Part shown: positions 55,605 to 64,000 of the stretch, piece by piece | Layout: every line of letters starts with the position of its first letter | How positions within the stretch are numbered: position 1 is the stretch's first letter | NCBI RefSeq assembly: GCF_003550065.1 | Contig: NZ_QXDC01000004.1 | Span: 496,001-560,000, forward strand | From: Hephaestia caeni | Lineage (GTDB): Bacteria > Pseudomonadota > Alphaproteobacteria > Sphingomonadales > Sphingomonadaceae | DNA: 64,000 bases | Direction of reading: 5' to 3' | The notes under the pieces: model-generated | Databases searched by the model: none | Told to the model about the DNA's origin: nothing | Seen by the model: the letters and a program-made list of their open reading frames with translations, nothing else | Made by a program: the position numbers and the translations under genes

Positions 55605-56246
55605 CTAACGCCGCTGGCGATCGTTATGGCCGCGCGACGGCGTGGTGCCGCGCTGGCCGCTCACCCGAGGCGCGTGCGCCCGCGGCGTGTAGGTGCGCGG
55701 GGTTTGAGCGCGCGGAGTCTGGGTACGCGGAGTCTGCGCACGCGGCGTCCGGGTGCGCGGCGTCTCGGCACCGGGCGCACGCCCTTGCCAGCGGCCCGGC
55801 GAGCCCCTGCCGCCACGATTCCAGTTCCGGTCGCCGCGATTGTGGTCGCCGCGATTCCAATCATGGTCGCCCCGATCGCGATCGCCGCGGTTCCAGCCGC
55901 CCCAATTGCCCTTGTTGTCGCCGCGCCAGTCGCGATGCTGGCGCCGATAATGCTCGCCGCGCCGGCTCCAATAGCGCTGCTGGCTGCTCGACCAGCGATG
56001 CGGGCGGCGATAGCGATCGTACACATAGACGCCGGTGCCCGGATAATAATAATCGCCGTACCAGCCGTAATAGGACGGCGCGTACCCATAACCGTAGCCG
56101 CCGTAATAATCGTCGTAATAGGGGTCGCCGTAATAGCCGCCGTAGCCAAGCGACGCGCCGCCATAATAGCCGTCGGAAGCGCAGGCCGAGAGGCCGAGGC
56201 CGGCCGCGAGCACGAGCCCGACGATGCCGAAGCGGGAAAGAGACAT
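55605..56246 (-). CDS. Gly/Tyr-rich lipoprotein with pentapeptide repeats
   Basis: 213 aa. Lipoprotein-like signal GLVLAAGLGLSAC. Residues 25-75 are a Gly/Tyr-rich stretch (GYYGDPYYDDYYGGYGYGY), residues 85-155 are Arg/Asp/Asn/Gly-rich with NRGD repeats, and residues 162-196 are seven tandem TPRxx pentapeptides (the last APRVS). The composition indicates a disordered, surface-exposed protein, perhaps binding polyanions or cell wall. No family recognised. The ATG at 56246 has AGGAGAG upstream; a Met 24 codons earlier is rejected. Confidence 0.75.
   Translation of the reverse strand: MSLSRFGIVGLVLAAGLGLSACASDGYYGGASLGYGGYYGDPYYDDYYGGYGYGYAPSYYGWYGDYYYPGTGVYVYDRYRRPHRWSSSQQRYWSRRGEHYRRQHRDWRGDNKGNWGGWNRGDRDRGDHDWNRGDHNRGDRNWNRGGRGSPGRWQGRAPGAETPRTRTPRAQTPRTQTPRAQTPRTYTPRAHAPRVSGQRGTTPSRGHNDRQRR
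55659..55763. repeat. 15-bp tandem repeats coding TPRxx
   Basis: Seven tandem 15-bp units, such as CGCGGAGTCTGGGTA and CGCGGAGTCTGCGCA, lie in frame near the 3' end of the Gly/Tyr-rich lipoprotein gene. Copy number is likely to vary between strains (inference). Confidence 0.85.
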
Positions 56247-56413
56247 GGGAATACTCTCCTGATACGCGGAAAACTGCCGTTGCTGATCGCTATAGCACGC
56301 GGACGATGACCCGGGCATGAACCGCGACGAGCGGAAGATGCGAGCGATTTCCGCACGATTTCAACGGCGGCGTCAAGTCCGCGGTTCCGCCGGCGGCATC
56401 GAGCCGCGATGCG

Positions 56414-56947
56414 TCAATCGCCCGCGAAGGCGACCAGCGAGCGCACCTCGACGCCATCGGCGCGCAGCGCGTCCGCGCCGCCCAGGTCGGGAAGATCGAC
56501 CACGAAATGCGCCTGGGTGACGACCGCGCCCGCCTTGCGCAGCAACCGCACCGCCGCGCGCGCGGTGCCGCCGGTCGCGATCAGATCGTCGATCAACAAC
56601 ACCCGCGCGCCGGGCGCACAGGCGTCGGCGTGCATCGCGATCCGATCATGGCCGTATTCGAGCGCATATTCCTCGGCGATCGTCGCGCCGGGCAGCTTAC
56701 CGTCCTTGCGGATCAGCAGCACGCCTGCATTCAGCGGCACCGCCAACGCCGCGGCGAACAGGAAACCGCGCGCCTCGATCCCCGCGACCAGATCGACCGG
56801 CCCGTCGACCGCGGCGACCATGCGATCGATCGTCGTCTTCAGCCCGTGCGCGTCGAGCAGCAACGTGGTGATGTCGCGGAACATGATCCCGGGCTTGGGG
56901 AAATCCGGGATCGTGCGGATGCGCGCCTTGAGGTCGTCGTTGTTCAC
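56414..56947 (-). CDS. apt: Adenine phosphoribosyltransferase
   Basis: 177 aa. Salvages adenine to AMP using PRPP. The PRPP-binding motif is VLLIDDLIATGGTARAA and the family N-terminus IRTIPDFPKPGIMFRDITTLL (split) is present. Start is a GTG at 56947 (VNNDDLKARI) with GGGAGTGG before it. The in-frame ATG at 56986 would translate a palindromic repeat as MDPRLRGDDG and is rejected. Downstream of petC on the same strand. Confidence 0.94.
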   Translation of the reverse strand: MNNDDLKARIRTIPDFPKPGIMFRDITTLLLDAHGLKTTIDRMVAAVDGPVDLVAGIEARGFLFAAALAVPLNAGVLLIRKDGKLPGATIAEEYALEYGHDRIAMHADACAPGARVLLIDDLIATGGTARAAVRLLRKAGAVVTQAHFVVDLPDLGGADALRADGVEVRSLVAFAGD

Positions 56948-56958
56948 CGAACCACTCC

Positions 56959-57043
56959 CGTCATCCCCGCGCAGGCGGGGGTCCATGTCTCTCTCGGGTG
57001 CCCCAAGCTCCAGTCATGGACCCCAGCTTTCGCCGGGGTGACG
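56959..57043. repeat. GTCA...TCCA-type palindromic repeat
   Basis: CGTCATCCCCGCGCAGGCGG... and ...GACCCCAGCTTTCGCCGGGG TGACG are inverted near-copies filling the petC-apt spacer. Confidence 0.75.
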
Positions 57044-57052
57044 GCAAGGCGA

Positions 57053-57895
57053 TCAATGCTCCACGTTGCGCCAGACGTTCTTGTAGGCGCCCCAGGTCAG
57101 GAAGCAGAAGATCAGCAGGAAGATCACCGCCGCCATGCCCGCCGCGTGGCGCGCTTCGAGCTTGGGCTCCGCCGTCCAGACGAGGAACGCGGTTACGTCG
57201 GTCGACATCTGGTCGATCGTCGGCTTGGTGCCGTCGACATACTGGACCTGGCCGTCGCTGTTGATCTGCTGCGCCATCGCGATCGCCAGCGACGGGAAAT
57301 ACGGGTTGTAGTGCAGCCCTTCGAGCACCTCGAAATCGGGGTACTTCTTGGCGATCTCGGGATCGGGCTTCTCGTATCCGGTCAGGATCGAATGGATGTA
57401 CGCCGCCCCGCCCTCGCGCGCCTTGACGATCAGCGACAGATCGGGCGGCAGCGCGTTGTTGTTCGCCGCGCGCGCCGCGACATCGTTCGCGAACGGCCTG
57501 GGGAACGGATCGGACGGCAGGTTCTTGCGCGTCGAGGCTTCGCCGGTGTCGGGGTTGATCGTCGGCTGCTCGATCACCCACTGGTCGGCGATCGCCTTCA
57601 CCTCGGCCTTGTTATAGCCGATGCCCTCGAGATCGCGGAAATGCACGAGGTCGATCGAGTGGCACGCCGCGCAGACTTCCTTGTACACCTGGAAGCCGCG
57701 CTGGAGCTGCTGGTTGTCATACTTGCCGAACGGGCCGTCGGAGGCCAGCGAGAGCGGCTTGGGCTCCTTGTGGAATTCCTCGGTGACGGTCGGCTGCGGC
57801 GGCTCGGTGATGAGGCCGCTGATGCTGCTCACCAACGCGAACAGCAGCGCCCCCACGAAGCCTGCGCCGACGAGCCAGGAAAAGAAACGAACCAT
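57053..57895 (-). CDS. petC: Ubiquinol-cytochrome c reductase, cytochrome c1
   Basis: 280 aa. Transfers electrons from the Rieske protein to soluble cytochrome c in the bc1 complex. N-terminal membrane helix or signal (about 5-28), haem site C75-A-A-C78-H79 in VYKEVCAACHSIDLVHF, a later Met ligand region, and the C-terminal membrane anchor AAVIFLLIFCFLTWGAY. It follows petB by 15 bases. Confidence 0.96.
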   Translation of the reverse strand: MVRFFSWLVGAGFVGALLFALVSSISGLITEPPQPTVTEEFHKEPKPLSLASDGPFGKYDNQQLQRGFQVYKEVCAACHSIDLVHFRDLEGIGYNKAEVKAIADQWVIEQPTINPDTGEASTRKNLPSDPFPRPFANDVAARAANNNALPPDLSLIVKAREGGAAYIHSILTGYEKPDPEIAKKYPDFEVLEGLHYNPYFPSLAIAMAQQINSDGQVQYVDGTKPTIDQMSTDVTAFLVWTAEPKLEARHAAGMAAVIFLLIFCFLTWGAYKNVWRNVEH

Positions 57896-57910
57896 TGTTC
57901 TCGTTGCCCC

Positions 57911-59200
57911 TTATTCGGCTGCCAGCGTGGAATCGGCCGGGCTGCCGCCCTTCTTCGCGAGCACGGCCTCGGTGATCGAGTTCGGCAGCGGCCGCGGCCG
58001 CTCGGTGCGCGAGATGATCGGCAGGATGATGAGGAAGTGCGCGAAATAATAGATCGCGGCGATCTGACCGGTGATGACATAGCCCGGCGTCGCGGGCGAA
58101 CCGCCGCACCAGCCCAGCACCAGGATATCGAGGATCAGGATGCCGAAGAAGATGCGGAAGGTCGGGCGGTATTTGCCCGAGCGCACCGGCGAGCTGTCGA
58201 TCCACGGCAGGAAGAACAGCAGCAGGATCGAGGCGAACATCGCCAGCACGCCCCACAGCTTCGCCGGGATCCACAGGAAGTTGAAGGTGAAGGCGCGCAG
58301 GATCGCGTAGAACGGCCAGAAATACCATTCGGGCACGATATGCGCCGGGGTCGAAAGCGGGTTCGCCGGGATGTAATTGTCCGAATGGCCCAGATAATTG
58401 GGCGCGAAGAACAGGATCACCGCGAACACCAGCAGGAACACGCCGACGCCGACGCCGTCCTTGGCGGTGTAATAGGGATGGAACGGCACCGTATCCTGCT
58501 CGCCCTTCACGTCGACGCCCGTCGGGTTCGACGATCCCGGAATATGCAGCGCCCAGATGTGGAGGATGATCACCCCCGCGATCACGAACGGCAGCAGGTA
58601 ATGGAGCGAGAAGAAGCGGTTGAGCGACGCATCGCCGGGCGCGAAGCCGCCGAGCAGCCACACGCGCACCGATTCGCCGACGACGGGAATCGCCGAGAAG
58701 AAGCCGGTGATCACCTGCGCGCCCCAGAAGCTCATCTGCCCCCAGGGCAGCACATAACCCATGAACGCGGTCGCCATCATCAGCAGGAAGATGACGACGC
58801 CCAGCAGCCACACCATCTCGCGCGGCGCCTTGTACGATCCGTAATACAGCCCGCGGAAGATGTGGATATAGACCACGATGAAGAACATCGACGCGCCGGT
58901 GGCGTGCGCATAGCGCAGCAGCCAGCCCGCGTTGACGTCGCGCATGATGTGCTCGACAGACAGGAAAGCGATGTCCGCATTGGCGGCATAATGCATCGCG
59001 AGCACGATGCCGGTGACGATCTGGATCGTCAGCGCGACGCCGGCGAGAACACCGAAATTCCAGAAATAGTTGAGGTTGCGTGGCACCGGATAGCCCGCGC
59101 CGACCGCGTTGTAGACGAGCCGCGGGAGCGGCAGCCGCTCGTCGACCCAGCGCATGACCGGGTTTTTCGGCTGATACTGGTTTGCCCAGGGAAAGCTCAT
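57911..59200 (-). CDS. petB: Ubiquinol-cytochrome c reductase, cytochrome b
   Basis: 429 aa. Quinol-oxidising membrane core of the bc1 complex with eight helices. Haem-ligand helices contain [20 protein letters not shown] and [20 protein letters not shown]; the Qo PEWY motif is [15 protein letters not shown]. It starts one base after the petA stop. Confidence 0.97.
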   Translation of the reverse strand: MSFPWANQYQPKNPVMRWVDERLPLPRLVYNAVGAGYPVPRNLNYFWNFGVLAGVALTIQIVTGIVLAMHYAANADIAFLSVEHIMRDVNAGWLLRYAHATGASMFFIVVYIHIFRGLYYGSYKAPREMVWLLGVVIFLLMMATAFMGYVLPWGQMSFWGAQVITGFFSAIPVVGESVRVWLLGGFAPGDASLNRFFSLHYLLPFVIAGVIILHIWALHIPGSSNPTGVDVKGEQDTVPFHPYYTAKDGVGVGVFLLVFAVILFFAPNYLGHSDNYIPANPLSTPAHIVPEWYFWPFYAILRAFTFNFLWIPAKLWGVLAMFASILLLFFLPWIDSSPVRSGKYRPTFRIFFGILILDILVLGWCGGSPATPGYVITGQIAAIYYFAHFLIILPIISRTERPRPLPNSITEAVLAKKGGSPADSTLAAE

Positions 59201-59201
59201 C

Positions 59202-59789
59202 TTACGACCCCACCTTTACGATCGTATCGGACGTGAATGCATATTCGGGCACCGGCAGGTTGGTTGGCGCCGGGCCTTTGCGGATTCGCGCGGCGGTATC
59301 GTATTGCGAGCCGTGACAGGGGCAGAAATAGCCGCCGTATTCGCCGCGCGGCTCGCCTTCCTTGTTGCCCAGCGGCACGCAACCCAGGTGCGTGCAGACG
59401 CCGATCGTGATCAGCCAGTTCTTGTGGCCTTCCTTGGTGCGCTGCTCGAGCGTCTCGGGATCGCGCAGGTCGGACATCGGCACCGCATCGGCCTCGGCGA
59501 TCTCCTTGGCCGTCAGATAGCGCACGAACAGCGGCTGCGAGCGGAAAGTCGTCGTCACCGCCTGGCCCTCGGCGATCTTGGACAGATCGACCTCGGTCGT
59601 CGACAGCGCGAGCACGTCGGCCGACGGGCTCATCTGGTTGACCAGCGGCAGCACCACCACGCCCGCGCCGACGCCGGCAAAGGCGACCGCGGCGACATTG
59701 ATGAAATCACGGCGGCGGGGATCGTGCGCTTCCTCAAGATACGGTTCGGGCGATTCGCCCGGCGGAATCGCATTGTCAGCACTAGCCAT
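59202..59789 (-). CDS. petA: Ubiquinol-cytochrome c reductase, Rieske Fe-S subunit
   Basis: 195 aa. Carries the [2Fe-2S] cluster: C132-T-H134-L-G-C137 and C156-P-C158-H159-G. The N-terminal PRRRDF followed by a hydrophobic helix (about 30-51) is the Tat-type signal anchor usual for Rieske proteins. First gene of petA-petB-petC. Divergent from trmL across 194 bp that must hold both promoters; I see no convincing boxes there. Confidence 0.97.
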   Translation of the reverse strand: MASADNAIPPGESPEPYLEEAHDPRRRDFINVAAVAFAGVGAGVVVLPLVNQMSPSADVLALSTTEVDLSKIAEGQAVTTTFRSQPLFVRYLTAKEIAEADAVPMSDLRDPETLEQRTKEGHKNWLITIGVCTHLGCVPLGNKEGEPRGEYGGYFCPCHGSQYDTAARIRKGPAPTNLPVPEYAFTSDTIVKVGS

Positions 59790-59983
59790 TCACTTGCCCT
59801 TGCACTTCGATTTGCCCACGCGGCTGCGTCGTGAAACGCGACCGCGACGAACCGGCAGAACGCCACGCGGATTATCCCCGTCCCCACGGGGGTCGGCGGC
59901 CTGATAGCGCCCGAGACGCGGCTTTGCCAATGGCTTTTCTGGACTCTTGCGACCGTAACGACCGCGGCGCTAGGCGAGGCGAC

Positions 59984-60433
59984 ATGCGATTGGCACTCTA
60001 CCAACCCGATATCGCGGGCAATGTCGGCACGATCCTGCGGCTCGCGGCGTGCCTCGGAGTCGGCGTCGACCTGATCGAACCGATGGGATTCGCCTTCTCG
60101 GATCGGGCGCTCCAGCGCGCCGGAATGGATTACGCCGCGCAGGCCGAGGTGACGCGCCATGCCGATTGGGCGGCGTTCGAAGCAAGCGCGACGCGGATCG
60201 TCCTGCTGACGACCGAGGGCGGCGTGCGGCTCGATCGGGCGCGATTCGCGGGCGCCGACACGCTTCTCCTCGGCAGCGAGAGCGCGGGCGTGCCGCGCCA
60301 CGTCCACGATCGCGCCGACGTGCGCGTGCGAATCCCGATGCGTGCGGGCTTCCGCTCGCTCAACATTGCGGTCGCCGGCGCGATGGCGCTCGGCGAGGCG
60401 CTGCGCCAGACGGGCGGATGGCCCCTTCCCTAG
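59984..60433 (+). CDS. trmL: tRNA (cytidine/uridine-34-2'-O)-methyltransferase
   Basis: 149 aa. SPOUT-class methyltransferase of the TrmL/CspR type that methylates the wobble base ribose of tRNA-Leu. Conserved blocks: LYQPDIAGNVGTILRLAACL, LLLGSESAGVP and IPMRAGFRSLNIAVAGAMAL, the knot region. The ATG at 59984 gives the normal N-terminus; the longer reading from 59831 crosses the divergent promoter region. hemF follows 29 bases later. Confidence 0.93.
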   Translation: MRLALYQPDIAGNVGTILRLAACLGVGVDLIEPMGFAFSDRALQRAGMDYAAQAEVTRHADWAAFEASATRIVLLTTEGGVRLDRARFAGADTLLLGSESAGVPRHVHDRADVRVRIPMRAGFRSLNIAVAGAMALGEALRQTGGWPLP

Positions 60434-60462
60434 CGCGGCGCGCAGCGGATAAGGGAGCCCGC

Positions 60463-61302
60463 ATGGAACTCGACCCTCAACAGCACGCCGCCCGCACCTG
60501 GTTCGAGGCGCTGCGGAATCGCATCTGCGCCGCCTTCGAAAGAATCGAGGCCGAGGCCGGATCGGACGCGACCTTCGCCTACACTCCCTGGGATCGCACC
60601 GATCCCTCGGGCGACCCCGGCGGCGGCGGGGTGCGCGGGGTGATGAAGGGCAAGGTGTTCGAAAAGGTCGGCGTCAACGTCTCGACCGTCGGCGGCAGGT
60701 TCGACGGCGATTTCGCCAAATCGATCCACGGCGCGGGCGAGGATCCCCGCTTCTTCGCGACCGGGATCAGCCTCGTCGCGCACATGGCCAACCCGCACGT
60801 TCCCGCGGTCCACATGAACACGCGCTTCCTCGTCACGACCAAGCGCTGGTTCGGCGGCGGCGCCGATCTCAACCCGCCGATCCCCTATGCGGAGGATACC
60901 GCCGATTTCCACGCCGCGATGAAGGCCGCGTGCGACGCGCACGATTCCGATCATTATCCGCGCTTCAAAAAGTGGGCGGACGAGTATTTCTACATCCCCC
61001 ACCGCAAGGTGCATCGCGGCGTCGGCGGCATTTTCTACGATCATCTCGAAGGCGATTTCGACGCCAATTTCGCCTTCACCAAAGACGTGGGGCTAGCATT
61101 CCTCGATATCTTCCCCGCGATCGTGCGCCGCCGCATGGGGCTGGCGTGGACCGACGCGGACAAGGCGCGCCAGCTCGAATGGCGCGGCCGCTACGCCGAA
61201 TTCAACCTCGTCTATGATCGCGGCACCTTGTTCGGGCTCAAGACCGGCGGCAATATCGACGCGATCCTGATGAGCCTGCCCCCACACGCGACATGGGAAT
61301 AG
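60463..61302 (+). CDS. hemF: Oxygen-dependent coproporphyrinogen III oxidase
   Basis: 279 aa. Oxidatively decarboxylates coproporphyrinogen III in haem synthesis. Family blocks: GGGGVRGVMKGKVFEKVGVN, PHVPAVHMNTRFLVTTKRWF, GGGADLNPPIPY and the C-terminal FNLVYDRGTLFGLKTGGN. AAGGGAG precedes the ATG. Its place next to the bc1 operon fits respiratory haem demand. Confidence 0.96.
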   Translation: MELDPQQHAARTWFEALRNRICAAFERIEAEAGSDATFAYTPWDRTDPSGDPGGGGVRGVMKGKVFEKVGVNVSTVGGRFDGDFAKSIHGAGEDPRFFATGISLVAHMANPHVPAVHMNTRFLVTTKRWFGGGADLNPPIPYAEDTADFHAAMKAACDAHDSDHYPRFKKWADEYFYIPHRKVHRGVGGIFYDHLEGDFDANFAFTKDVGLAFLDIFPAIVRRRMGLAWTDADKARQLEWRGRYAEFNLVYDRGTLFGLKTGGNIDAILMSLPPHATWE

Positions 61303-61372
61303 CCCAACCCTATTGCCCACGCTATTTGTTTCTGATATGTTCCAGACCTTGAATGGAAGCAGAGGTGACGGA

Positions 61373-61528
61373 ATGGATATTGTCGCTGGGGATGTCGTGC
61401 AGCTCAAATCTGGCGGACCGACAATGACTGTTGAGTGGGTCGAGGATAGCGCAGCCTATTGTGTGTGGTTCGATGGCAAGAAGCAGTCAGGCGAGCGATT
61501 CTACACCACCTCTCTCAACAAGGTTTGA
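61373..61528 (+). CDS. DUF2158 (YodC-like) small protein
   Basis: 51 aa. A complete DUF2158 domain: VAGDVVQLKSGGPTMTVEWV then CVWFDGKKQSGERF. YodC-family proteins are small, of unknown function, probably beta-barrel SH3-like. AGAGGTGACGGA precedes the ATG at 61373. Base composition is clearly lower in GC than its neighbours, as is the upstream spacer (61303-61372), suggesting recent arrival by transfer. Confidence 0.85.
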   Translation: MDIVAGDVVQLKSGGPTMTVEWVEDSAAYCVWFDGKKQSGERFYTTSLNKV

Positions 61529-61547
61529 GAACATCTGAGTCGGCCAG

Positions 61548-62156
61548 GTGGGTTTAACCCCCATCCCCGACGACCAGTTGGCGACGATCGTCACCACGCT
61601 GGAAATGACGGCCCGGCCCGCGCTTCGGCCGATCCCCGAATCGCCGTTGCACCTGGTGCGCTGGGAACGCCCCGAGCCGGAGAAATATCGCACGCTGTTC
61701 CGCCGCGTCGGCGGGCCGTGGCTGTGGTTCTCGCGGCTGGTGATGGCCGAGGCCGATCTGCTCGCGATCATCCGCGATCCCGATGTCGCCGTCTTCGCGG
61801 TCGTCGACGGCCGGCGAATCGAGGTCGGGATGCTCGAACTCGATTTCCGCCACCCCGGCCAATGCGAGCTTTCCTATGTCGGCCTCGTCCCCGACCTCGC
61901 CGGGCAGGGCCACGGCCGCTGGCTGATGGCGCACGCGCTGGCGCTCGCCTGGCGCAAGCAGGTCGCGCGCGTCTGGGTGCATACGTGCACGCTCGACCAT
62001 CCCGCGGCGCTCGGCTTCTACCGCGCGAGCGGCTTCACGCCCGTCCGTCGCACGATCGAGACCTTCACCGATCCGCGCGCGCTGGGCGTGCTGCCCCCCG
62101 ACGCCGCGCCGCAAATCCCTTATTTGGCGGCCGGCCCGGCCGACAGGCGCCGGTAG
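61548..62156 (+). CDS. GNAT family N-acetyltransferase
   Basis: 202 aa from GTG. Acetyl-CoA binding motif is LSYVGLVPDLAGQGHGRWLM, followed by the VWVHTCTLDHPAALGFYRAS helix-strand pair typical of GNAT. Substrate unknown. The start is uncertain; an ATG at 61605 is possible. Its 3' end overlaps the end of the convergent membrane protein gene by 37 bases. Confidence 0.87.
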   Translation: MGLTPIPDDQLATIVTTLEMTARPALRPIPESPLHLVRWERPEPEKYRTLFRRVGGPWLWFSRLVMAEADLLAIIRDPDVAVFAVVDGRRIEVGMLELDFRHPGQCELSYVGLVPDLAGQGHGRWLMAHALALAWRKQVARVWVHTCTLDHPAALGFYRASGFTPVRRTIETFTDPRALGVLPPDAAPQIPYLAAGPADRRR

Positions 62157-62902
62157 AATTCGACCTGGATCAGCACGAGCAGCACCGCGGCGCCCGACTG
62201 GACGGCGGCCGCGAGCCCGTCGACCACCGCCATCGCGATCGGGTTGACCGCGTTCGCCGAGGTCATCAGCGTGCCCGCGCCGACGAATATCTGCGCGACC
62301 AGTTCGGCGGCGAAGGTGACGAGCGCGATCAGCGCCGCCAGTACGAGCCCGTTCCCCCGCGTCAGCGCGACGCTGCGCTTCACCGCGCGCACCGCGCCTA
62401 GCGGCCGTTCGGCGACGATCGCGGCGCCGGTCAGCATCGTCCGCACGATCCAGTAGAAGGCGGGGACGAGCAGGATGACGATCGCGCCGCCCAACAGCGG
62501 CCCCAGCAGCCCGATGCCGGCCACCACCGGCAGCCCGATCAGCACCGCCGACAGCAGGTATCGCGGCAGCAGCCGCAGCGCCTGGCCGAGCGCGGTCTTG
62601 AGATCGGGCCGGCGCCGGTCGAGATAGAGCGACAGGATCACGAGCACGCCGTAAAACGCACACAGATAGGCGGCGAGATACCAGCCGCTGTTGCGCACCA
62701 TCCAGTCGAGCAGCGCCTGCGTCTGCGCGGTGGTCGCCGCCGTCGAGCCGTCGCCCTTTTCCAGCACCGGCGCATCGAGCAGCAGCAGCAGCGCAAGCTG
62801 CGGCAGGAACAGCGTCAGCCCCGCCACCGGCAACAGCACGGCGTGATCGGCGCGCAGCCGCGCCCAGGCGCTGCGCAGGGTTCCAACGAGATCGAGTTTC
62901 AT
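62120..62902 (-). CDS. Integral membrane protein, GdpD-membrane-domain-like
   Basis: 260 aa. Six hydrophobic segments. The conserved-looking RTMLTGAAIVAERPLGAVRAV then KRSVALTRGNGLVL resembles the membrane domain found ahead of glycerophosphodiester phosphodiesterases (DUF7847/YciC-like). Role unknown. It overlaps the upstream paralogue-like gene by four bases (ATGA). Confidence 0.75.
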   Translation of the reverse strand: MKLDLVGTLRSAWARLRADHAVLLPVAGLTLFLPQLALLLLLDAPVLEKGDGSTAATTAQTQALLDWMVRNSGWYLAAYLCAFYGVLVILSLYLDRRRPDLKTALGQALRLLPRYLLSAVLIGLPVVAGIGLLGPLLGGAIVILLVPAFYWIVRTMLTGAAIVAERPLGAVRAVKRSVALTRGNGLVLAALIALVTFAAELVAQIFVGAGTLMTSANAVNPIAMAVVDGLAAAVQSGAAVLLVLIQVEFYRRLSAGPAAK

Positions 62903-63729
62903 TCGGCCTCTGCGGGAAGATCCCGTGCCGCACGCGTGGCGAGATACAGTTCGGCTGCGAACGCCGCGGCGAGCACGGTGAACACCGTCGTCACCGCGCC
63001 GCCCACGATCGCGGTAAGCACGGTCGCGAGCGTGATCGCGCCCTCGCCGCCGAAGGCAAGCTGGAAGATCGACCCCAGCACCGTCGTCGCCGCCATCGCG
63101 CTGACGCCCCAGACGACGAAGAACAGGATGACGACGCCGACGATCCTGAGCGCCAGCCCGCGGGTGAGCCCGAAGGCGCGCCGGATCGCGCCGACGCCGC
63201 GCCGCTCGGCGACGACCACCGAATTGAGCGGCAGCAGCCGCGCCATGCCCCACAGCACCACGATCACCAGCGCGAGCGAATAGAGCCCGACGAACAGCTT
63301 GAGCCCCGCCGGCAGCGGCCCCGCCGGGTGCCACTGCCCGGGCACGGTCGACACCCAATCCACGCCCGAGGCGAGGAACGCGATGCCCAGCGGCGCTCCA
63401 AGCAAGGCGACGATCAGCGCGACGAGCAGGCCAATGCCGATCGCGGGCAGCAACCGCCGCGCCCCGGTGCGCATCGCCGCCGGCGCGACCGCGCCGGGCT
63501 CGACCGCGAGCGCGACCACCGAAAGCTGGCCCCACGCCATCACCACGGCGAGCACGATCGCGACCAGCCCGAAGACCGCGCCTGTCCCCGTGCCCGTCAT
63601 CGCCGGCCGCAGAATTTCCTGAAAGCAGGTGGGCAGGAAGATCAGCAGCCCCGCAATCGGCAGCACCGCCGCCGAGCGGTCGCCGAGAAACGCCGTCGTC
63701 CGGTCCCAGACCGTGCCCATCCTGACCAT
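62899..63729 (-). CDS. Integral membrane protein, GdpD-membrane-domain-like
   Basis: 276 aa. Similar in layout to its downstream neighbour: N-terminal TTAFLGDRSAAVLPIAGLLI, six hydrophobic segments, and the shared motif VVAERRGVGAIRRAFGLTRG near residue 175. The two genes look like diverged duplicates and are coupled. Start may be the first Met or the fourth codon Met. Confidence 0.75.
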   Translation of the reverse strand: MVRMGTVWDRTTAFLGDRSAAVLPIAGLLIFLPTCFQEILRPAMTGTGTGAVFGLVAIVLAVVMAWGQLSVVALAVEPGAVAPAAMRTGARRLLPAIGIGLLVALIVALLGAPLGIAFLASGVDWVSTVPGQWHPAGPLPAGLKLFVGLYSLALVIVVLWGMARLLPLNSVVVAERRGVGAIRRAFGLTRGLALRIVGVVILFFVVWGVSAMAATTVLGSIFQLAFGGEGAITLATVLTAIVGGAVTTVFTVLAAAFAAELYLATRAARDLPAEAE

Positions 63730-63806
63730 GATCGCCGCTCCCGTGTCGTGCCGCCTCGATGCTCTAGCGGTTGATCCATTCCTGTGGAAGCGGCAAGGAG
63801 CAGCGC

Positions 63807-64000
63807 GTGGACTCGCCCCTTCCCGACATCGAATGGCGGATCGCCGACGCGCCGGTGCCTTACGAGGAAGCCGTCGCGACGATGGAGGCGCGCGCCGCCG
63901 CGGTGCTCGCGGGCGAGGCGCACGAGCTGGTCTGGCTGCTCGAACACCCGCCGATCTACACCGCGGGCACCAGTGCCGACCCCGCCGACCTGCTCGATCC
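63807..64000 (+). CDS. lipB: Lipoyl(octanoyl) transferase, 5' part (cut by window end)
   Basis: First 64 codons. Moves octanoyl groups from acyl carrier protein to lipoyl domains such as GcvH. AAGGAG precedes a GTG start; the chain has [18 protein letters not shown] and the family motif [16 protein letters not shown]. The gene runs off the window. Confidence 0.9.
   Translation, partial: MDSPLPDIEWRIADAPVPYEEAVATMEARAAAVLAGEAHELVWLLEHPPIYTAGTSADPADLLD

Noticed and set aside
55659..55763. Tandem repeat array considered as CRISPR
   Set aside because: Units are 15 bp without spacers and are in-frame codons for TPRxx; no cas genes.
56507..59236. 909-codon open frame antisense to apt-petC-petB
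   Set aside because: Spans several genes and a repeat; reads as His/Arg/Asp-rich reverse translation.
59790..59983. Promoters in the petA-trmL divergent spacer
   Set aside because: No pair of boxes with acceptable spacing stood out on either strand.

Overview
The window is ordinary chromosome from a GC-rich alphaproteobacterium, most likely a Sphingomonas or a close relative in the Sphingomonadaceae. This is inferred from several things: the style of RNase E (acidic insert, long Arg/Ala/Glu-rich tail), the split glycine decarboxylase behind a tandem glycine riboswitch, a compact cpa/tad pilus locus, and many short palindromic repeats of the kind found between genes in sphingomonads. No rRNA, tRNA, prophage, CRISPR array or insertion sequence is visible. 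Coding density is high. The only gene-free stretch longer than 300 bases (25484-25816) holds the glycine riboswitch.

Layout. 1-12.7 kb: rne; an M48 peptidase-DsbA pair; an ABC-2 exporter pair; a CPBP protease; glpX; a membrane diguanylate cyclase; an ABC exporter. 12.8-20.7 kb: intracellular PHB depolymerase, a DUF1232 protein, rnr, an archaeal-type proS, a drug/metabolite transporter and two small conserved genes. 20.9-25.7 kb: the operon gcvT-gcvH-gcvPA-gcvPB on the minus strand. 25.8-31.9 kb: small unknown genes, ispH-thrB-rnhA on the plus strand, and a flavin oxidoreductase with an alpha/beta hydrolase on the minus strand. 31.9-39.1 kb: Flp/Tad pilus genes cpaA-B-C-D-E-tadB-tadC, without the motor ATPase cpaF. 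39.3-47 kb: a membrane-anchored helix-hairpin-helix protein, ppdK, glyQ-glyS and a TraB/GumN protein. 47.2-56.2 kb: rplY-pth; a divergent MerR regulator and glutaredoxin-MauE fusion with a textbook 19-bp-spacer operator; ychF; a Met/His-rich putative metal-handling pair; a nucleotide pyrophosphatase; a MaoC protein; a Gly/Tyr-rich lipoprotein with pentapeptide repeats. 56.4-64 kb: apt behind the bc1 complex genes petA-petB-petC, then trmL, hemF, a low-GC DUF2158 gene, a GNAT acetyltransferase, two integral membrane proteins and the start of lipB at the edge.

The most unusual features concern DNA architecture rather than gene content. A 65-bp palindromic repeat sits inside the rnr reading frame and is translated. 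A family of about 80-bp long-arm palindromes occurs four times, each 7-19 bp after a stop codon. A low-GC segment lies inside glyS, which is longer than usual, and a hairpin buries the glyS ribosome binding site. The pilus locus lacks its ATPase. I found no clear candidate for a wholly new multi-gene system. The MerR/glutaredoxin-MauE module and the Met/His-rich pair at 52.1-53.8 kb are the best functional leads.
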